Shown: positions 22,042-31,110, counted from the first letter of the stretch. The stretch is DNA of 39,088 nt from Patescibacteria group bacterium (GCA_024654525.1 JANLHI010000013.1:82036-121123); one strand, 5' to 3'. Program-made: numbers and translations. The notes: a model not told the origin generated them from the letters alone.

Positions 22042-22638
22042 ATGAAACAACATAAAATATCCGAAGAAAAGAAAGGGTTTACGCTTATTGAGCTTCTTGT
22101 GGTTATTGCGATTGTCGCGATTCTTGCGGTGGTGTTGGTGCTTACTTTAAACCCCGCTCAGCTTTTGAGACAGGCGCGGGACTCAACCAGAATTTCGGAT
22201 TTCGCAACGCTAAAGAGCGCGTTAAGTTTATATCTCGCAGATGTCGCGAGCCCTAGTCTTTCCGGGGGGAGTAGTACGTGCTATGCGCACGCTTCCTCGT
22301 CCGTACCTGCATCTTCCGGGTGTAGTGGCCGTTACACAACCGCAACAAACGTATCTACATCGGCGTTGCGTAATGTTACGGGAACCGGATGGATTCCGGT
22401 GAATTTCAATGCTATCAGCTCCGGCGCTCCTATCAGTGTTGAGCCGATTGATCCCATTAATAATGCAACAAATTTTTACTCTTATGCGGCTGATACCACC
22501 AATCAAACTTTTGAGCTTAATGCAAAAATGGAAAGTACTCGTTATGCCTCAGGTGGTTCGGGTGATGTGGAGTCTACTGACGGAGGATCGAGTTCTACTG
22601 TCTACGAAGTGGGAACGGCACCGGGTTTGAGTTTGTAG
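22042..22638 (+). CDS. Type IV prepilin, probably the major pilin
   Basis: This 198-residue protein has a 12-residue positively charged leader ending K-K-G, cut before F-T-L-I-E. Glu is at mature position 5, and the hydrophobic helix L-L-V-V-I-A-I-V-A-I-L-A-V-V follows. The body is rich in Ser, Thr and Ala and contains two Cys pairs that may form disulfides. The class III-like signal is cleaved by a prepilin peptidase, which is not encoded in this window. As the first pilin of the operon, just ahead of the motor genes, it is the best candidate for the main pilus subunit. Confidence 0.88.
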   Translation: MKQHKISEEKKGFTLIELLVVIAIVAILAVVLVLTLNPAQLLRQARDSTRISDFATLKSALSLYLADVASPSLSGGSSTCYAHASSSVPASSGCSGRYTTATNVSTSALRNVTGTGWIPVNFNAISSGAPISVEPIDPINNATNFYSYAADTTNQTFELNAKMESTRYASGGSGDVESTDGGSSSTVYEVGTAPGLSL

Positions 22639-22645
22639 ACGAGCA

Positions 22646-23218
22646 ATGCATGTATTAGAAGCGATGAGCGTGGCGCTCCTCGGATTTTTGTTTTTGGTAC
22701 AAGTATGGAATCGCAAGCGTTTTCCTTCCTCGGTTATCGCCGTGTGGGGAATTGGAATCGTGGTGATATCCGGTTTTTTGATCCGAAGCTCATACTTTAT
22801 ATATGCATCATGGAAGAGCGACGGTCTTGGACACTTTTTTCTTCCTCCGCACAATTCAATTTATTACTTTATAAGGTATGTAATCGAGAGAATGTGGGCG
22901 CCGTGGGTTATTGCGTGTGGCGTGGGAGTGATTGTAATTTGGGTTGCGGTACGTATGAATAGAGCGCATGGAGAACGTTTTTTCAGAGAAGGAGAAGCGT
23001 CTCTTGCCGGCTTTTGTTTTTTCTCGGTGGGATATCCTGCATTTTTATTCTATCTCCTCGCCATATTACTTGTGGGCGCAATTGTTACCGCGGTGAACCA
23101 TGTTCGTGGAGGGGGAAGATCATCTCTGTATTATTGGTGGGTTCCTATTGCGGTCTCTGTTATAATTTTAAAGGTATATGTTATTCCAGAGACGATGCTA
23201 AATTTTTTTGCATTATAA
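22646..23218 (+). CDS. Unknown multi-span membrane protein in the pilus operon
   Basis: This 190-residue protein has about five membrane spans and starts 7 nt after the prepilin gene, upstream of pilB. It lacks the paired Asp motifs of prepilin peptidases and shows no transporter signature, so it is not PilD. I do not recognise the family. Its fixed place between a prepilin and the assembly ATPase suggests a pilus-related membrane role. Confidence 0.65.
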   Translation: MHVLEAMSVALLGFLFLVQVWNRKRFPSSVIAVWGIGIVVISGFLIRSSYFIYASWKSDGLGHFFLPPHNSIYYFIRYVIERMWAPWVIACGVGVIVIWVAVRMNRAHGERFFREGEASLAGFCFFSVGYPAFLFYLLAILLVGAIVTAVNHVRGGGRSSLYYWWVPIAVSVIILKVYVIPETMLNFFAL

Positions 23219-23313
23219 AAAAACTTCCTTTTCATAACAGATTTTTACCGCAATCAAGTTCATACTACATTTCCAAGCAAAAATAATTCTCAATTATTTT
23301 CACACGCAATACA

Positions 23314-25026
23314 ATGAAACTTCCCATTCCTTCGCCACAATTAAAACGACGCCTTATAAGCGAGGGTTTGATTACTGGCGAGCGGTTTGATTTATTGTAT
23401 GCCGAAGCGGATAGAAAAAATCAAAGTGTGATTGATGTTTTGGTTTCGGAAGGAGTTGTGGAAGCTGAATATCTGGGAGATTTAATGGCAAAAATGTTGG
23501 GAGTGGCTCGTGTTAATTTACATCTGAATCCGATTGATAAGAATATGGTGCAACTGCTTTCCGAGGATATCGCGCGTCAACGACAAGTGATTGTGTTTGG
23601 CAAAGAAAGTAATGGTACGTATGACGTTGCGATGGCGGATCCCTCCGACCTTGAAACCATCGAATTTCTTACGCAACATCTTAAAACAAAAGTGAGGCCG
23701 TTCCTTGCAATGTCGGAAGATTTGAATCGCGGTTTTGCTATCTATGGCTTTGAAGTCGGGAAGGATTTTAAAAAACTTATCGAAGAGAATATTCATGCTT
23801 CTCTACAAAAGACGGCTAAAAATGCCGAGGAGGCGGCTGCGGAGTTGCCAATAGTCGCGATAGTGGATAATTTACTTTCGTTTGGAGAAGCATCTCGTGC
23901 ATCGGATATTCATATTGAAGTGTTGGAGGATAGGACTTTGATTCGTTACCGGATAGACGGAATTCTTCATGAGGCGATGGAAATTCCTAAACTTATACAT
24001 CCCGCGCTTCTTGCGCGTATTAAACTTCTTTCCGGACTCAAAATAGACGAACATTATAGACCTCAAGACGGACGATTCAGACATCGGATTGTAAATCAAA
24101 CCGTAGATGTGCGTGTTTCGGTGATGCCTACGTTTTATGGAGAGAAAATCGAAATGCGTTTGTTAGAAGCTGCCCAAAAACCGCTTTCACTTGAGGAACT
24201 TGGATTTTTACCGCCTGTCGCCGCAGTGATTAGAACAAATCTCAAGAAGGCGTACGGCATGGTGCTTTCATGTGGACCTACTGGATCAGGAAAAACCACG
24301 TCGCTTTACGCGCTCATCAATATGCTCAATAAACCGACTGTAAATATTGTGACGATCGAAGATCCGATCGAGTACAACATGCGTTATATTAATCAAACGC
24401 AAATTAATGCTCAGGCGGGAGTCACGTTTGCAAGCGGACTTCGCGCCATTCTAAGGCAAGATCCGAATATTATCATGGTGGGGGAAATTCGAGACGGTGA
24501 GACGGCGAATATTGCGGTACAGTCCGCACTTACTGGACATCTCTTATTATCGTCGCTTCATACGAATGATGCGCCCACGGCGATTCCGAGACTTTTCGAT
24601 CTTGGTATCCCTCCATTTCTTGTCGCATCGGTACTTAATGTGGTGATTGCGCAACGACTTGTGAGGAAAATTTGTTCTACATGTATTTTTTCCGAGGATC
24701 TTAAGTCTGATTATGCGCAAGTGATCCAAACTCAATTTGCCGAATTGGGTATTTCGAAAGAGGCGCATCTTCCAAAAACCATCTATCGCGGGAAGGGGTG
24801 TGGCGCGTGTGGGGGGAGCGGGTATAAGGGAAGACTTGGTATCTTCGAAGTGCTTGAAGTTACCGACGAAGTGAAAGCGTTGATTAACAATGCCCACTTT
24901 GACTTGGAAGGGCTTTATGCGATAACGCGCAAGGCGGGGATGAAAAGTATGTTCGAAGATGGGCTTGAAAAAACCGAACTCGCGCTTACTACCATCGAAG
25001 AAGTATTAAGAGTTATCAGAGAGTAA
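23314..25026 (+). CDS. pilB: Type IV pilus assembly ATPase PilB
   Basis: This 570-residue protein has an N-terminal MshEN-like domain (about 1-150). The GspE/PilB ATPase core follows, with Walker A G-P-T-G-S-G-K-T-T (about 321-329), Walker B region I-I-M-V-G-E-I-R-D-G-E-T-A and H-T-N-D-A-P. Two C-x2-C pairs (C-S-T-C at about 454-457 and C-G-A-C about 40 residues later) form the zinc-binding C2 insert of extension ATPases. It powers pilus extension from the cytoplasmic face through PilC. A dedicated retraction ATPase (PilT) is not in this window. The gene is followed by pilC after 50 nt. Confidence 0.94.
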   Translation: MKLPIPSPQLKRRLISEGLITGERFDLLYAEADRKNQSVIDVLVSEGVVEAEYLGDLMAKMLGVARVNLHLNPIDKNMVQLLSEDIARQRQVIVFGKESNGTYDVAMADPSDLETIEFLTQHLKTKVRPFLAMSEDLNRGFAIYGFEVGKDFKKLIEENIHASLQKTAKNAEEAAAELPIVAIVDNLLSFGEASRASDIHIEVLEDRTLIRYRIDGILHEAMEIPKLIHPALLARIKLLSGLKIDEHYRPQDGRFRHRIVNQTVDVRVSVMPTFYGEKIEMRLLEAAQKPLSLEELGFLPPVAAVIRTNLKKAYGMVLSCGPTGSGKTTSLYALINMLNKPTVNIVTIEDPIEYNMRYINQTQINAQAGVTFASGLRAILRQDPNIIMVGEIRDGETANIAVQSALTGHLLLSSLHTNDAPTAIPRLFDLGIPPFLVASVLNVVIAQRLVRKICSTCIFSEDLKSDYAQVIQTQFAELGISKEAHLPKTIYRGKGCGACGGSGYKGRLGIFEVLEVTDEVKALINNAHFDLEGLYAITRKAGMKSMFEDGLEKTELALTTIEEVLRVIRE

Positions 25027-25076
25027 TATACAAATAATATTGAACGACAGAGAAACACGCATTTTCCATTTTTTTT

Positions 25077-26282
25077 ATGTTATATCATTACGTTGCATCA
25101 AATAAAGAAGGAAAAGTTGTCGAAGAGGATACTGATGCTGAAAATCTAGAGCAGGCGTTACAATTCCTTTCTTCCAAAGAATTGCGCCCGGTAACGGTTA
25201 CTCTTTCAAAAGGGAATAAAGGAGGGGTGTATCGTTTTTTTGGGGGTATTACCGTAACAGACAAGGTGTTTCTTACGAAATATCTTGCGTTAATGTTGCG
25301 CGTGGGGACAGATCTTCTTTCGGCAATCAATATTCTCATCGGCGATTTTGAGAATCCCGCAATGAGGAATTTCCTTTTGGAAGTGCGAGAGAATCTTACT
25401 AAAGGACTTCCGTTTCATCTTGCATTCGCAAAATACCCCTCGGTGTTTCCTGCGACATTCGTGAATTTGATCAAAGCCGCCGAAGCGTCGGGAAGTTTGC
25501 AACAAACATTTGAGGATCTTTCGATTGCAACAAGTCGGGATGCGGAAATGCGCACTCGGATTCGTTCCGCGCTTATCTATCCCATTATTCTTCTTGTTGC
25601 GGCGTTTACCGTACTTGTGTTTCTCGTTACATTTGCCCTTCCGAAAATAGCGCATGTTTTCTCGGACAGTGGTATCAATCCCCCGGTATTTTCACGTATT
25701 GTGTTCGGTGTAGGTCTTTTTATAGGCGATCATATTGTAGTCATTTCCATACTTTTTCTAGGAGGTCTTGCTGGCGGTTTTTATTTTTTCAGTCGTACCA
25801 TGGTGGGAAAGCATATTCTTGATCGCACCGCGAGTCGTGTTCCCGTAATAAGAACCGTGTATCGTGAAATTGCCGTGCAGCGTTTCGTATCAACGATGGC
25901 GCTATTGCTTAAGGCGGGGTTGCCGATTATTCAAACGTTGGAAGTTACCGCGGACGCGGTGGGAGCGGAGGAATTTCGTTATGCCATTCAGCGTGTTGCT
26001 CATGATGGGCTTGCCAAGGGACTTACTATGGGAGAGGCGTTCCATCGCGAAGTAGTGTTTCCGAAGGTTGTGGTAAACCTTATTGCGATATCGGAAAAAG
26101 CAGGGCATCTGGAAGAGGTGTTAGAGGCACTCGGAGAGTTTTATTCGTCAAGTATTGATGCGAGTATTAAATCACTTGTTGCCGTTCTAGAGCCTCTCCT
26201 TATCATGGCTATGGGGGGAATAGTGGTGTTAATCGCTCTTTCCATTGTCGTACCTATTTATCAGCTTACTACGCAATTCTAG
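25077..26282 (+). CDS. pilC: Type IV pilus inner-membrane platform protein PilC
   Basis: This 401-residue protein has a short N-terminal domain (about 1-60, M-L-Y-H-Y-V-A-S-N-K-E-G) and two GspF repeats. Each repeat is followed by a membrane span, and a final hydrophobic segment ends the protein. The repeats share L-A-L-M-L-R-V-G-T-D-L and M-A-L-L-L-K-A-G-L-P type motifs. It forms the rotating platform between PilB and the pilin pool. The ATG at 25077 is supported by the conserved start; no Shine-Dalgarno sequence is present. Confidence 0.93.
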   Translation: MLYHYVASNKEGKVVEEDTDAENLEQALQFLSSKELRPVTVTLSKGNKGGVYRFFGGITVTDKVFLTKYLALMLRVGTDLLSAINILIGDFENPAMRNFLLEVRENLTKGLPFHLAFAKYPSVFPATFVNLIKAAEASGSLQQTFEDLSIATSRDAEMRTRIRSALIYPIILLVAAFTVLVFLVTFALPKIAHVFSDSGINPPVFSRIVFGVGLFIGDHIVVISILFLGGLAGGFYFFSRTMVGKHILDRTASRVPVIRTVYREIAVQRFVSTMALLLKAGLPIIQTLEVTADAVGAEEFRYAIQRVAHDGLAKGLTMGEAFHREVVFPKVVVNLIAISEKAGHLEEVLEALGEFYSSSIDASIKSLVAVLEPLLIMAMGGIVVLIALSIVVPIYQLTTQF

Positions 26283-26318
26283 ATTGTAGTGGCAAGAAGC
26301 GAGTATTACGGATTATCA

Positions 26319-26825
26319 ATGAAAAAATATTATAGATATGGTTTATTTCATCCATTCCTTTTTCGACGAGCAGGGTTTTCCATAATAGAGATAACACTTG
26401 TGATATTTATTGGTGCGATGTTTGCAGGATTGCTTTTCACAGGGTTATGGGGATACAAAAATAGGAATGATTTTGATACTACGACGCAGGAAATCGTGGC
26501 GGTGCTTCGCGAAGCACAAAGTCTTTCCGCGGCACGGGCATCGAGTACTACGTGGGGGATTCATTTTGAAAATAGCACTACTACCGCACCGTTTTTTGCA
26601 ATATTTTCTGCGACATACGGAACTTCCACGCGTACGGGGTATTATAGACTCCCTCCAAGTGTTGTGTATGTTTCGTCGAGTATAGCGCAAGGGGATTCAA
26701 AAGAAATCATCTTCTCTCAAATTACCGGGTTTTTGTCCGCAGCAGACTCTGTGGTGTTACAAAATATTTCCGGAAGCACATCATCTACAATTTCCATAAC
26801 CACGAATGGAGTTGTAACATATTAA
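26319..26825 (+). CDS. Minor prepilin (GspH/FimT-like)
   Basis: This 168-residue protein has leader residues 1-19 ending R-A-G, cut before F-S-I-I-E (Glu at mature position 5), then a hydrophobic helix. The ATG at 26319 is chosen over a GTG at 26289. The mature part is Ser/Thr-rich with beta-strand character, like GspH/FimT minor pilins. It lies 36 nt after pilC on the same strand. Confidence 0.8.
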   Translation: MKKYYRYGLFHPFLFRRAGFSIIEITLVIFIGAMFAGLLFTGLWGYKNRNDFDTTTQEIVAVLREAQSLSAARASSTTWGIHFENSTTTAPFFAIFSATYGTSTRTGYYRLPPSVVYVSSSIAQGDSKEIIFSQITGFLSAADSVVLQNISGSTSSTISITTNGVVTY

Positions 26826-26859
26826 TAAGTAGACGTATTTACCAACGCAAAATATAGCA

Positions 26860-27507
26860 ATGAAAAGAAATTCTATTATCCATTCGCGGGGGGATTGGCG
26901 AAAAGGGCAATCTCTTATTGAGGTGTTGGTAGCGCTCCTTATTGGGACTATTATGATAGGAGCAGGAGCCACTATTATTGCACCGGTATTACGAAGCAAT
27001 TCTCAAACACTTCGGGCGCAGGTGGGAGCATCGCTTGCAAAAGAGCTTTTGGATAATGTAACGGTGTGGGGGCAGGGAGACTGGCATAATATTTTGAACT
27101 TAAGTACCACTTCGGCGAATATATACCACTTCTCAACATCCACTTCTCCATTTTCGGTGGTATTGGGTGAGGAGAGTGTGCAAGTGGAGACCTCTACGTA
27201 TACTCGTTATTTTTATGTGGATAACGTAATGCGCGATGTGGATGGCGCGGTTACCGAGGCGGGAGGGGCAAATGATCCTTCGACAAAGAAAATTACCGTT
27301 GCATATGCATGGCCACAAAGCGCGACGAATACCATTACCACATATCTTACGCGATCCCATACTTCTTTTATATTTCGTCAGTCGGATTGGTCGGGAGGAG
27401 GAGGACAGGATTCTCCCGTAACCAGTACTAACTTCAGCGGGTTTGCAACTTCTTCATCTCAAATTGATTTCACCTCTTCTACGGGATCTTTATTCATCAC
27501 TTTTTAA
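26860..27507 (+). CDS. Minor prepilin (PilV/GspI-like)
   Basis: This 215-residue protein has a leader ending R-K-G, cut before Q-S-L-I-E-V-L-V-A (Glu at mature position 5). That is the usual PilV/GspI/PulJ pattern. The body is Ser/Thr-rich with a likely beta-sheet head domain. It starts 34 nt after the previous pilin. Minor pilins of this kind prime pilus assembly or sit at the tip. Confidence 0.8.
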   Translation: MKRNSIIHSRGDWRKGQSLIEVLVALLIGTIMIGAGATIIAPVLRSNSQTLRAQVGASLAKELLDNVTVWGQGDWHNILNLSTTSANIYHFSTSTSPFSVVLGEESVQVETSTYTRYFYVDNVMRDVDGAVTEAGGANDPSTKKITVAYAWPQSATNTITTYLTRSHTSFIFRQSDWSGGGGQDSPVTSTNFSGFATSSSQIDFTSSTGSLFITF

Positions 27508-27512
27508 ATAGC

Positions 27513-28418
27513 ATGATTCGATATCTGCATTACATAAAAAAACAAATAAAATTATTGATGAATATACATTCGATACATCGCGTGGGAGTCGTCATTGCGA
27601 TTGCGATATTTTGTGTGGCAGGAATTGCCGCGGTGCGCGCCGCAACCAACATAGACAGTACCGACAAATGGGCATGGAACGACATCATAGGATGGGTAGA
27701 TTTTTATGCAACCGATTCGGTCACGGTGACATCGCAGGGTCTTAAAGGATATGCAAGCTCTACCTCGGGAGATATTTCCTTGGATTGTAAAACCACAAGA
27801 AGTGGGGATATTTGTAGTCAGTCGAATTATCAAGTTTCGAATGACGGAGTTGGCAATTTAAGCAATTACGGATGGAATGATGAATATGGATGGATAAGTT
27901 TCGATTGTAATAACACCGGCGGGTGTGGCGTCTCGAACTATGAAGTACTTATCGATGCAAATACGGGAGTTTTTTCGGGATACGCATGGAACGATATTAT
28001 GGGATGGATCAGTTTTAACTGCTCAAACGACAGCAGTTGTGGTACTTCTAATTATAAAGTGATTACGTCGTGGGTTGCGACATCCGCCATTGCGACACTT
28101 GATTCAGCAACATTTGATACAGGAGTGGATGGAGGAGCGCAAATTAATTCCGTGTTGTGGCAAGGACATCAGCCGTCGGGAACGCTGGTAAGGTTTCAAT
28201 TTGCAATTTCAAATGCATCAAGTGGCCCGTGGAGTTATGGGGGGTCGGACGGCACATCAAATACTTATTATGAAGTGGATCCGAATGTCTCGAAAAATTT
28301 GGATTACATACTTCATAGTGGAAATCGCTATTTCCGTTATCGCGTAATACTTGTTTCGGATCTTGCACAAACACTTTCTCCACGCGTAGATGATGTACTG
28401 ATAAATTGGAGTCCTTGA
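27513..28418 (+). CDS. Secreted protein with three W-N-D / G-W-I-S-F repeats, inside the pilus operon
   Basis: This 301-residue protein has a signal peptide (core about 24-40, likely cut after V-R-A). Three tandem modules carry A-W-N-D-I-I-G-W-V-D-F (54-64), G-W-N-D-E-Y-G-W-I-S-F (120-130) and A-W-N-D-I-M-G-W-I-S-F (158-168). Each is followed by Cys-containing loops and S-N-Y-x-V strands. The C-terminal half (about 195-301) resembles a beta-sandwich. It starts 5 nt after a minor prepilin and ends against the PilX-like gene, so it is co-transcribed with pilus parts although it has no prepilin leader. It may be a tip or surface-contact protein. I know of no characterised family. Confidence 0.7.
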   Translation: MIRYLHYIKKQIKLLMNIHSIHRVGVVIAIAIFCVAGIAAVRAATNIDSTDKWAWNDIIGWVDFYATDSVTVTSQGLKGYASSTSGDISLDCKTTRSGDICSQSNYQVSNDGVGNLSNYGWNDEYGWISFDCNNTGGCGVSNYEVLIDANTGVFSGYAWNDIMGWISFNCSNDSSCGTSNYKVITSWVATSAIATLDSATFDTGVDGGAQINSVLWQGHQPSGTLVRFQFAISNASSGPWSYGGSDGTSNTYYEVDPNVSKNLDYILHSGNRYFRYRVILVSDLAQTLSPRVDDVLINWSP

Positions 28419-28463
28419 GTGACGCAGTGCATAAAAAACGGAAAGGGGAGATTGAAAATACAG

Positions 28464-28469
28464 TATAAT
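28464..28469 (+). promoter_or_regulatory. Possible internal -10 box before the PilX-like gene
   Basis: TATAAT (28464-28469) ends 12 nt before the ATG at 28482. No good -35 is found 17 nt upstream. It could give separate expression of the PilX-like and PilM-PilN genes. Confidence 0.35.
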
Positions 28470-28481
28470 AATGAGGGTTAT

Positions 28482-28916
28482 ATGTCCGCACTACTTATCA
28501 CTCATTACGTAATTCATATTCAGAAGGGGCAAGCCGCTCTTGCATTTGTTTTCCTTGTGGGAAGTATCGTTATCCTTGTGGGTGTAACAATCGGTTTTCT
28601 GGCGTCGAGTTTTGTAAATTCAAGCTTCGGATTTTCTGCTTCGCAACGTGCGCTTGCTACCGCGAACGCGGGAGCAAATGACGCGTATATCCGTGTATTG
28701 CGAAATAAAGATTTTTCGGATGTGGTGGGGTATTCTTTGCCGTTAGGGGAAAATTCAGCAACAGTAACAGTGACGCAAGATTCTCCTTCAGTAGGAGTTG
28801 TCACCGTCCTTTCAATAGCAACGGTTTCATTTCATACGAGAAAAGTGCAAATGACGTTATCGGTTTCATCATCTACGGGATCGGTAGAGCTTATAGGACG
28901 AAGAGAGTTACAATAA
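28482..28916 (+). CDS. PilX-like pilus-associated protein
   Basis: This 144-residue protein has a leader ending I-Q-K-G before Q-A-A-L-A and a long hydrophobic helix (about 19-42). It resembles a PilX/GspK-type minor pilin but lacks Glu at mature position 5 (Ala instead). PilX/GspK proteins are the group in which that Glu is often missing. An in-frame GTG at 28419, next to the previous stop, would add 21 residues; the ATG is preferred because TATAAT lies just upstream. PilM-PilN follows after 13 nt. Confidence 0.65.
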   Translation: MSALLITHYVIHIQKGQAALAFVFLVGSIVILVGVTIGFLASSFVNSSFGFSASQRALATANAGANDAYIRVLRNKDFSDVVGYSLPLGENSATVTVTQDSPSVGVVTVLSIATVSFHTRKVQMTLSVSSSTGSVELIGRRELQ

Positions 28917-28929
28917 GATAAAGTATTTC

Positions 28930-30519
28930 ATGATGTCTGATACAAATCCAATTACCCCGAAGGATGTGAAGCTTGAGAAGCCGAGCTCAATGCTGAAATA
29001 TTATTTTGGGCGTACACTCGCGCTTTTGCGGGCGAAACCTGCTATTGGAGGGCTTGAGATTTCCGATACCGCGATAAGGTTTGCTTCGTATGATGGGGAT
29101 GTGTGGAAATTTATAAGTGCGAAGATTCCTCCCGGGCTCATGGAAATGAATCGGATTAAGAATAGGGACGAATTCATTAAGTTGGTAAAAAATTTCCGTG
29201 CGCAGATTCTCGGAGAAGAACAAGCGCGTCGGAAGGCGAAAATCAACGTGGTGGTTTCGCTAAGTTCTATAAGTATTTATAGTCAAGTATTTGGATTGCC
29301 AATTGTAAGGGGAGAGAATCTGGAAAAAGCGGTGCAGCTTAATATTCAAATGGTGTCTCCGGTTGAGGTAAAAGAAGCGTATTCCGGGTGGCAACTTGTA
29401 GGAGAAGATAAAGATACGTTTCGTCTTGAGGTACTCTCGGCATTCATAGATAGGAAGGTGGTGGATGATATGACCCAAGTACTTGAAGAGGGAGGGTTTA
29501 CTCCTGTCGCTATCGAGTCGCGTGCGCTTGCAATCGCCCGTCTTGCGCGCAAAAAAGGATCTCGTATCGATATTACCAAACCATACATCATTATTCATCT
29601 TGATAGTGCGGGACTTGATTTTCTCATAATACGCAATGGGCAACTCTATTTCGAATATTTCCATTCTTGGAAAGATGTGCAGAACGAGAAGCAGCAAATT
29701 ACCCAAGACGCGTTCGAAGCGCTCCTGACGAGGAGTTTGTATCAAGTTTTCAACTTCTATAGTCAGCACTGGCCTGATCCGGTAAGAGACGTGTTAATTT
29801 CTGCCGTGGCTCTTCAAGAGCAAGTCGAGAAAGTAATCTCAAAAAATTTTGGGCTTTCTGCTCAACCGCTTGTTTTTGAGGGAAGCGATAAGATAACTCC
29901 TGAATGGTTTGTGGCGTTGGGGAGTGGTATGAGGGGGCTTATTCCTCGCAGAGAGGATAAGGATATTAGTTTGTTGGGGGTTGGAGCTCAAGAGCGTTTT
30001 CGTCAGGAGCAGATTATGGATTTTATAAGTTTTTGGCGCGTTACCATCCCCATAGTAGTGAGTATATTGCTTATTACATTTGTAAGTGCGGATATGTTTC
30101 TTATAAATCTTCGTCGCTCTCTCGAATCTCAAGCGGTCTTTCAGCTGAAGCAAAGCGAAGTGAGGGAGATCGAAACGCTTCGTGGGCAGGCGGAAAGATT
30201 CAATCGTACTGTAGCTATGATTCAGACTGCGCAGAAGAGCATACGCCCCAAAGAGCCTCTTTTTGAAAAAATGGCGGATTTATTCACACAATACGAGATC
30301 ACTATAAATAGAATAAACTTTCAAGGTGGCGATGTCCCTGTTTCATTGAGTGGAGAAGCTCCGACCGAATCGAGTATTCTTGATTTGAAAAAAGCACTTG
30401 ATGCCGATTCCGAAATCAGTAGCGTGCAACTTCCGTTGACGGATATCAAGAAATCTTCAGGAAAAGGATTCTCGTTTTCTCTAAGTTTTGGCGCCAAACT
30501 GCAAGAGAGAAACGATTAG
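28930..30519 (+). CDS. PilM-PilN fusion protein of the type IV pilus
   Basis: This 529-residue protein has two parts. Residues about 36-345 look like PilM, an actin-fold cytoplasmic protein. It begins G-G-L-E-I-S-D-T-A-I-R (compare G-I-D-I-G-x-x-x-I-K), with I-I-H-L-D-S-A-G in the middle and G-S-G-M-R-G-L-I at the end. Residues about 365-529 look like PilN: one membrane span (about 369-393), a coiled coil (about 395-435) and a small alpha/beta domain. In most bacteria these are separate genes, where the N-terminal tail of PilN binds PilM. The fusion makes that contact permanent. The 3' end overlaps pth by 39 nt on the opposite strand. Confidence 0.78.
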   Translation: MMSDTNPITPKDVKLEKPSSMLKYYFGRTLALLRAKPAIGGLEISDTAIRFASYDGDVWKFISAKIPPGLMEMNRIKNRDEFIKLVKNFRAQILGEEQARRKAKINVVVSLSSISIYSQVFGLPIVRGENLEKAVQLNIQMVSPVEVKEAYSGWQLVGEDKDTFRLEVLSAFIDRKVVDDMTQVLEEGGFTPVAIESRALAIARLARKKGSRIDITKPYIIIHLDSAGLDFLIIRNGQLYFEYFHSWKDVQNEKQQITQDAFEALLTRSLYQVFNFYSQHWPDPVRDVLISAVALQEQVEKVISKNFGLSAQPLVFEGSDKITPEWFVALGSGMRGLIPRREDKDISLLGVGAQERFRQEQIMDFISFWRVTIPIVVSILLITFVSADMFLINLRRSLESQAVFQLKQSEVREIETLRGQAERFNRTVAMIQTAQKSIRPKEPLFEKMADLFTQYEITINRINFQGGDVPVSLSGEAPTESSILDLKKALDADSEISSVQLPLTDIKKSSGKGFSFSLSFGAKLQERND

Positions 30520-31032
30520 ATCGAATGCTTTCTCAAGAAGCATATAATCGCTTTGAGTGATGGGAGAAAGTACAAAATCTCCGGCTTTTTTCCTTTGAAG
30601 TTCCGTTGAGGGTCTGATTCCAATACGAATTCGCCAAAAGTTTTCCGTACCAAGTGTATTAATTATGGAAATAACTCCATTATGACCCGCGGATCCACGG
30701 GAAAATGCATCGGCGACTGTTCCCGTAGAGAGGTCGCTATCGTCGTGAAGTACGAGGAGATGTTCGGGAGGTATTTTGAAGAAAGAACATGCATCATGTG
30801 CGGCATTTCCGGATTCATTCATGAATACAAGTGATTGCGCGAGTACGTAGGGTCTTTTTTTGGAATATGAGAATGATTTTCCAGAAACATGGTGAAATGC
30901 GGGAGTGTCGTAGTGCGTGGCAATATGAGAGAGTGCAAGAAGTCCTGCGTTGTGATACGTATTGTGAAATTCTTTTCCCGGGTTGCCGATACCGAGAATG
31001 AGTTTGATGGAGCGAGGGTCGAAGCGTACCAT
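30481..31032 (-). CDS. pth: Peptidyl-tRNA hydrolase
   Basis: This 183-residue enzyme releases peptides from stalled peptidyl-tRNA. It has G-I-G-N-P-G-K-E-F near the N-terminus and T-Y-H-N with the catalytic His (the usual T-R-H-N has Arg where Tyr stands here). F-M-N-E-S-G, L-H-D-D-S-D-L and G-S-A-G-H-N-G are also present. The order and length are normal. Its last 39 nt overlap the end of the pilM-pilN gene in the opposite direction. A good promoter lies just upstream. Confidence 0.92.
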   Translation of the reverse strand: MVRFDPRSIKLILGIGNPGKEFHNTYHNAGLLALSHIATHYDTPAFHHVSGKSFSYSKKRPYVLAQSLVFMNESGNAAHDACSFFKIPPEHLLVLHDDSDLSTGTVADAFSRGSAGHNGVISIINTLGTENFWRIRIGIRPSTELQRKKAGDFVLSPITQSDYMLLEKAFDLIVSLLQFGAKT

Positions 31033-31043
31033 ATATGAGGTCT

Positions 31044-31072
31044 ATCATAGAAGTATAAATCCCAAAAATCAA
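31044..31072 (-). promoter_or_regulatory. Promoter of pth
   Basis: On the minus strand, TTGATT (31072-31067), a 17-nt spacer and TATGAT (31049-31044) precede the ATG at 31032 by 11 nt. This predicts a leader of only a few bases. Confidence 0.55.
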
Positions 31073-31110
31073 CGTGGGAAATCCATTATAAAGGAAATAT
31101 GTAATTTGGC

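Noticed and set aside
22646-23218. Prepilin peptidase (PilD) call for the membrane protein in the pilus operon
   Set aside because: The two conserved Asp motifs of that family are missing.
29260-29769. Minus-strand open frame of 169 codons inside the PilM-PilN gene
   Set aside because: Shadow of a well-supported gene; no motif and low-quality composition.
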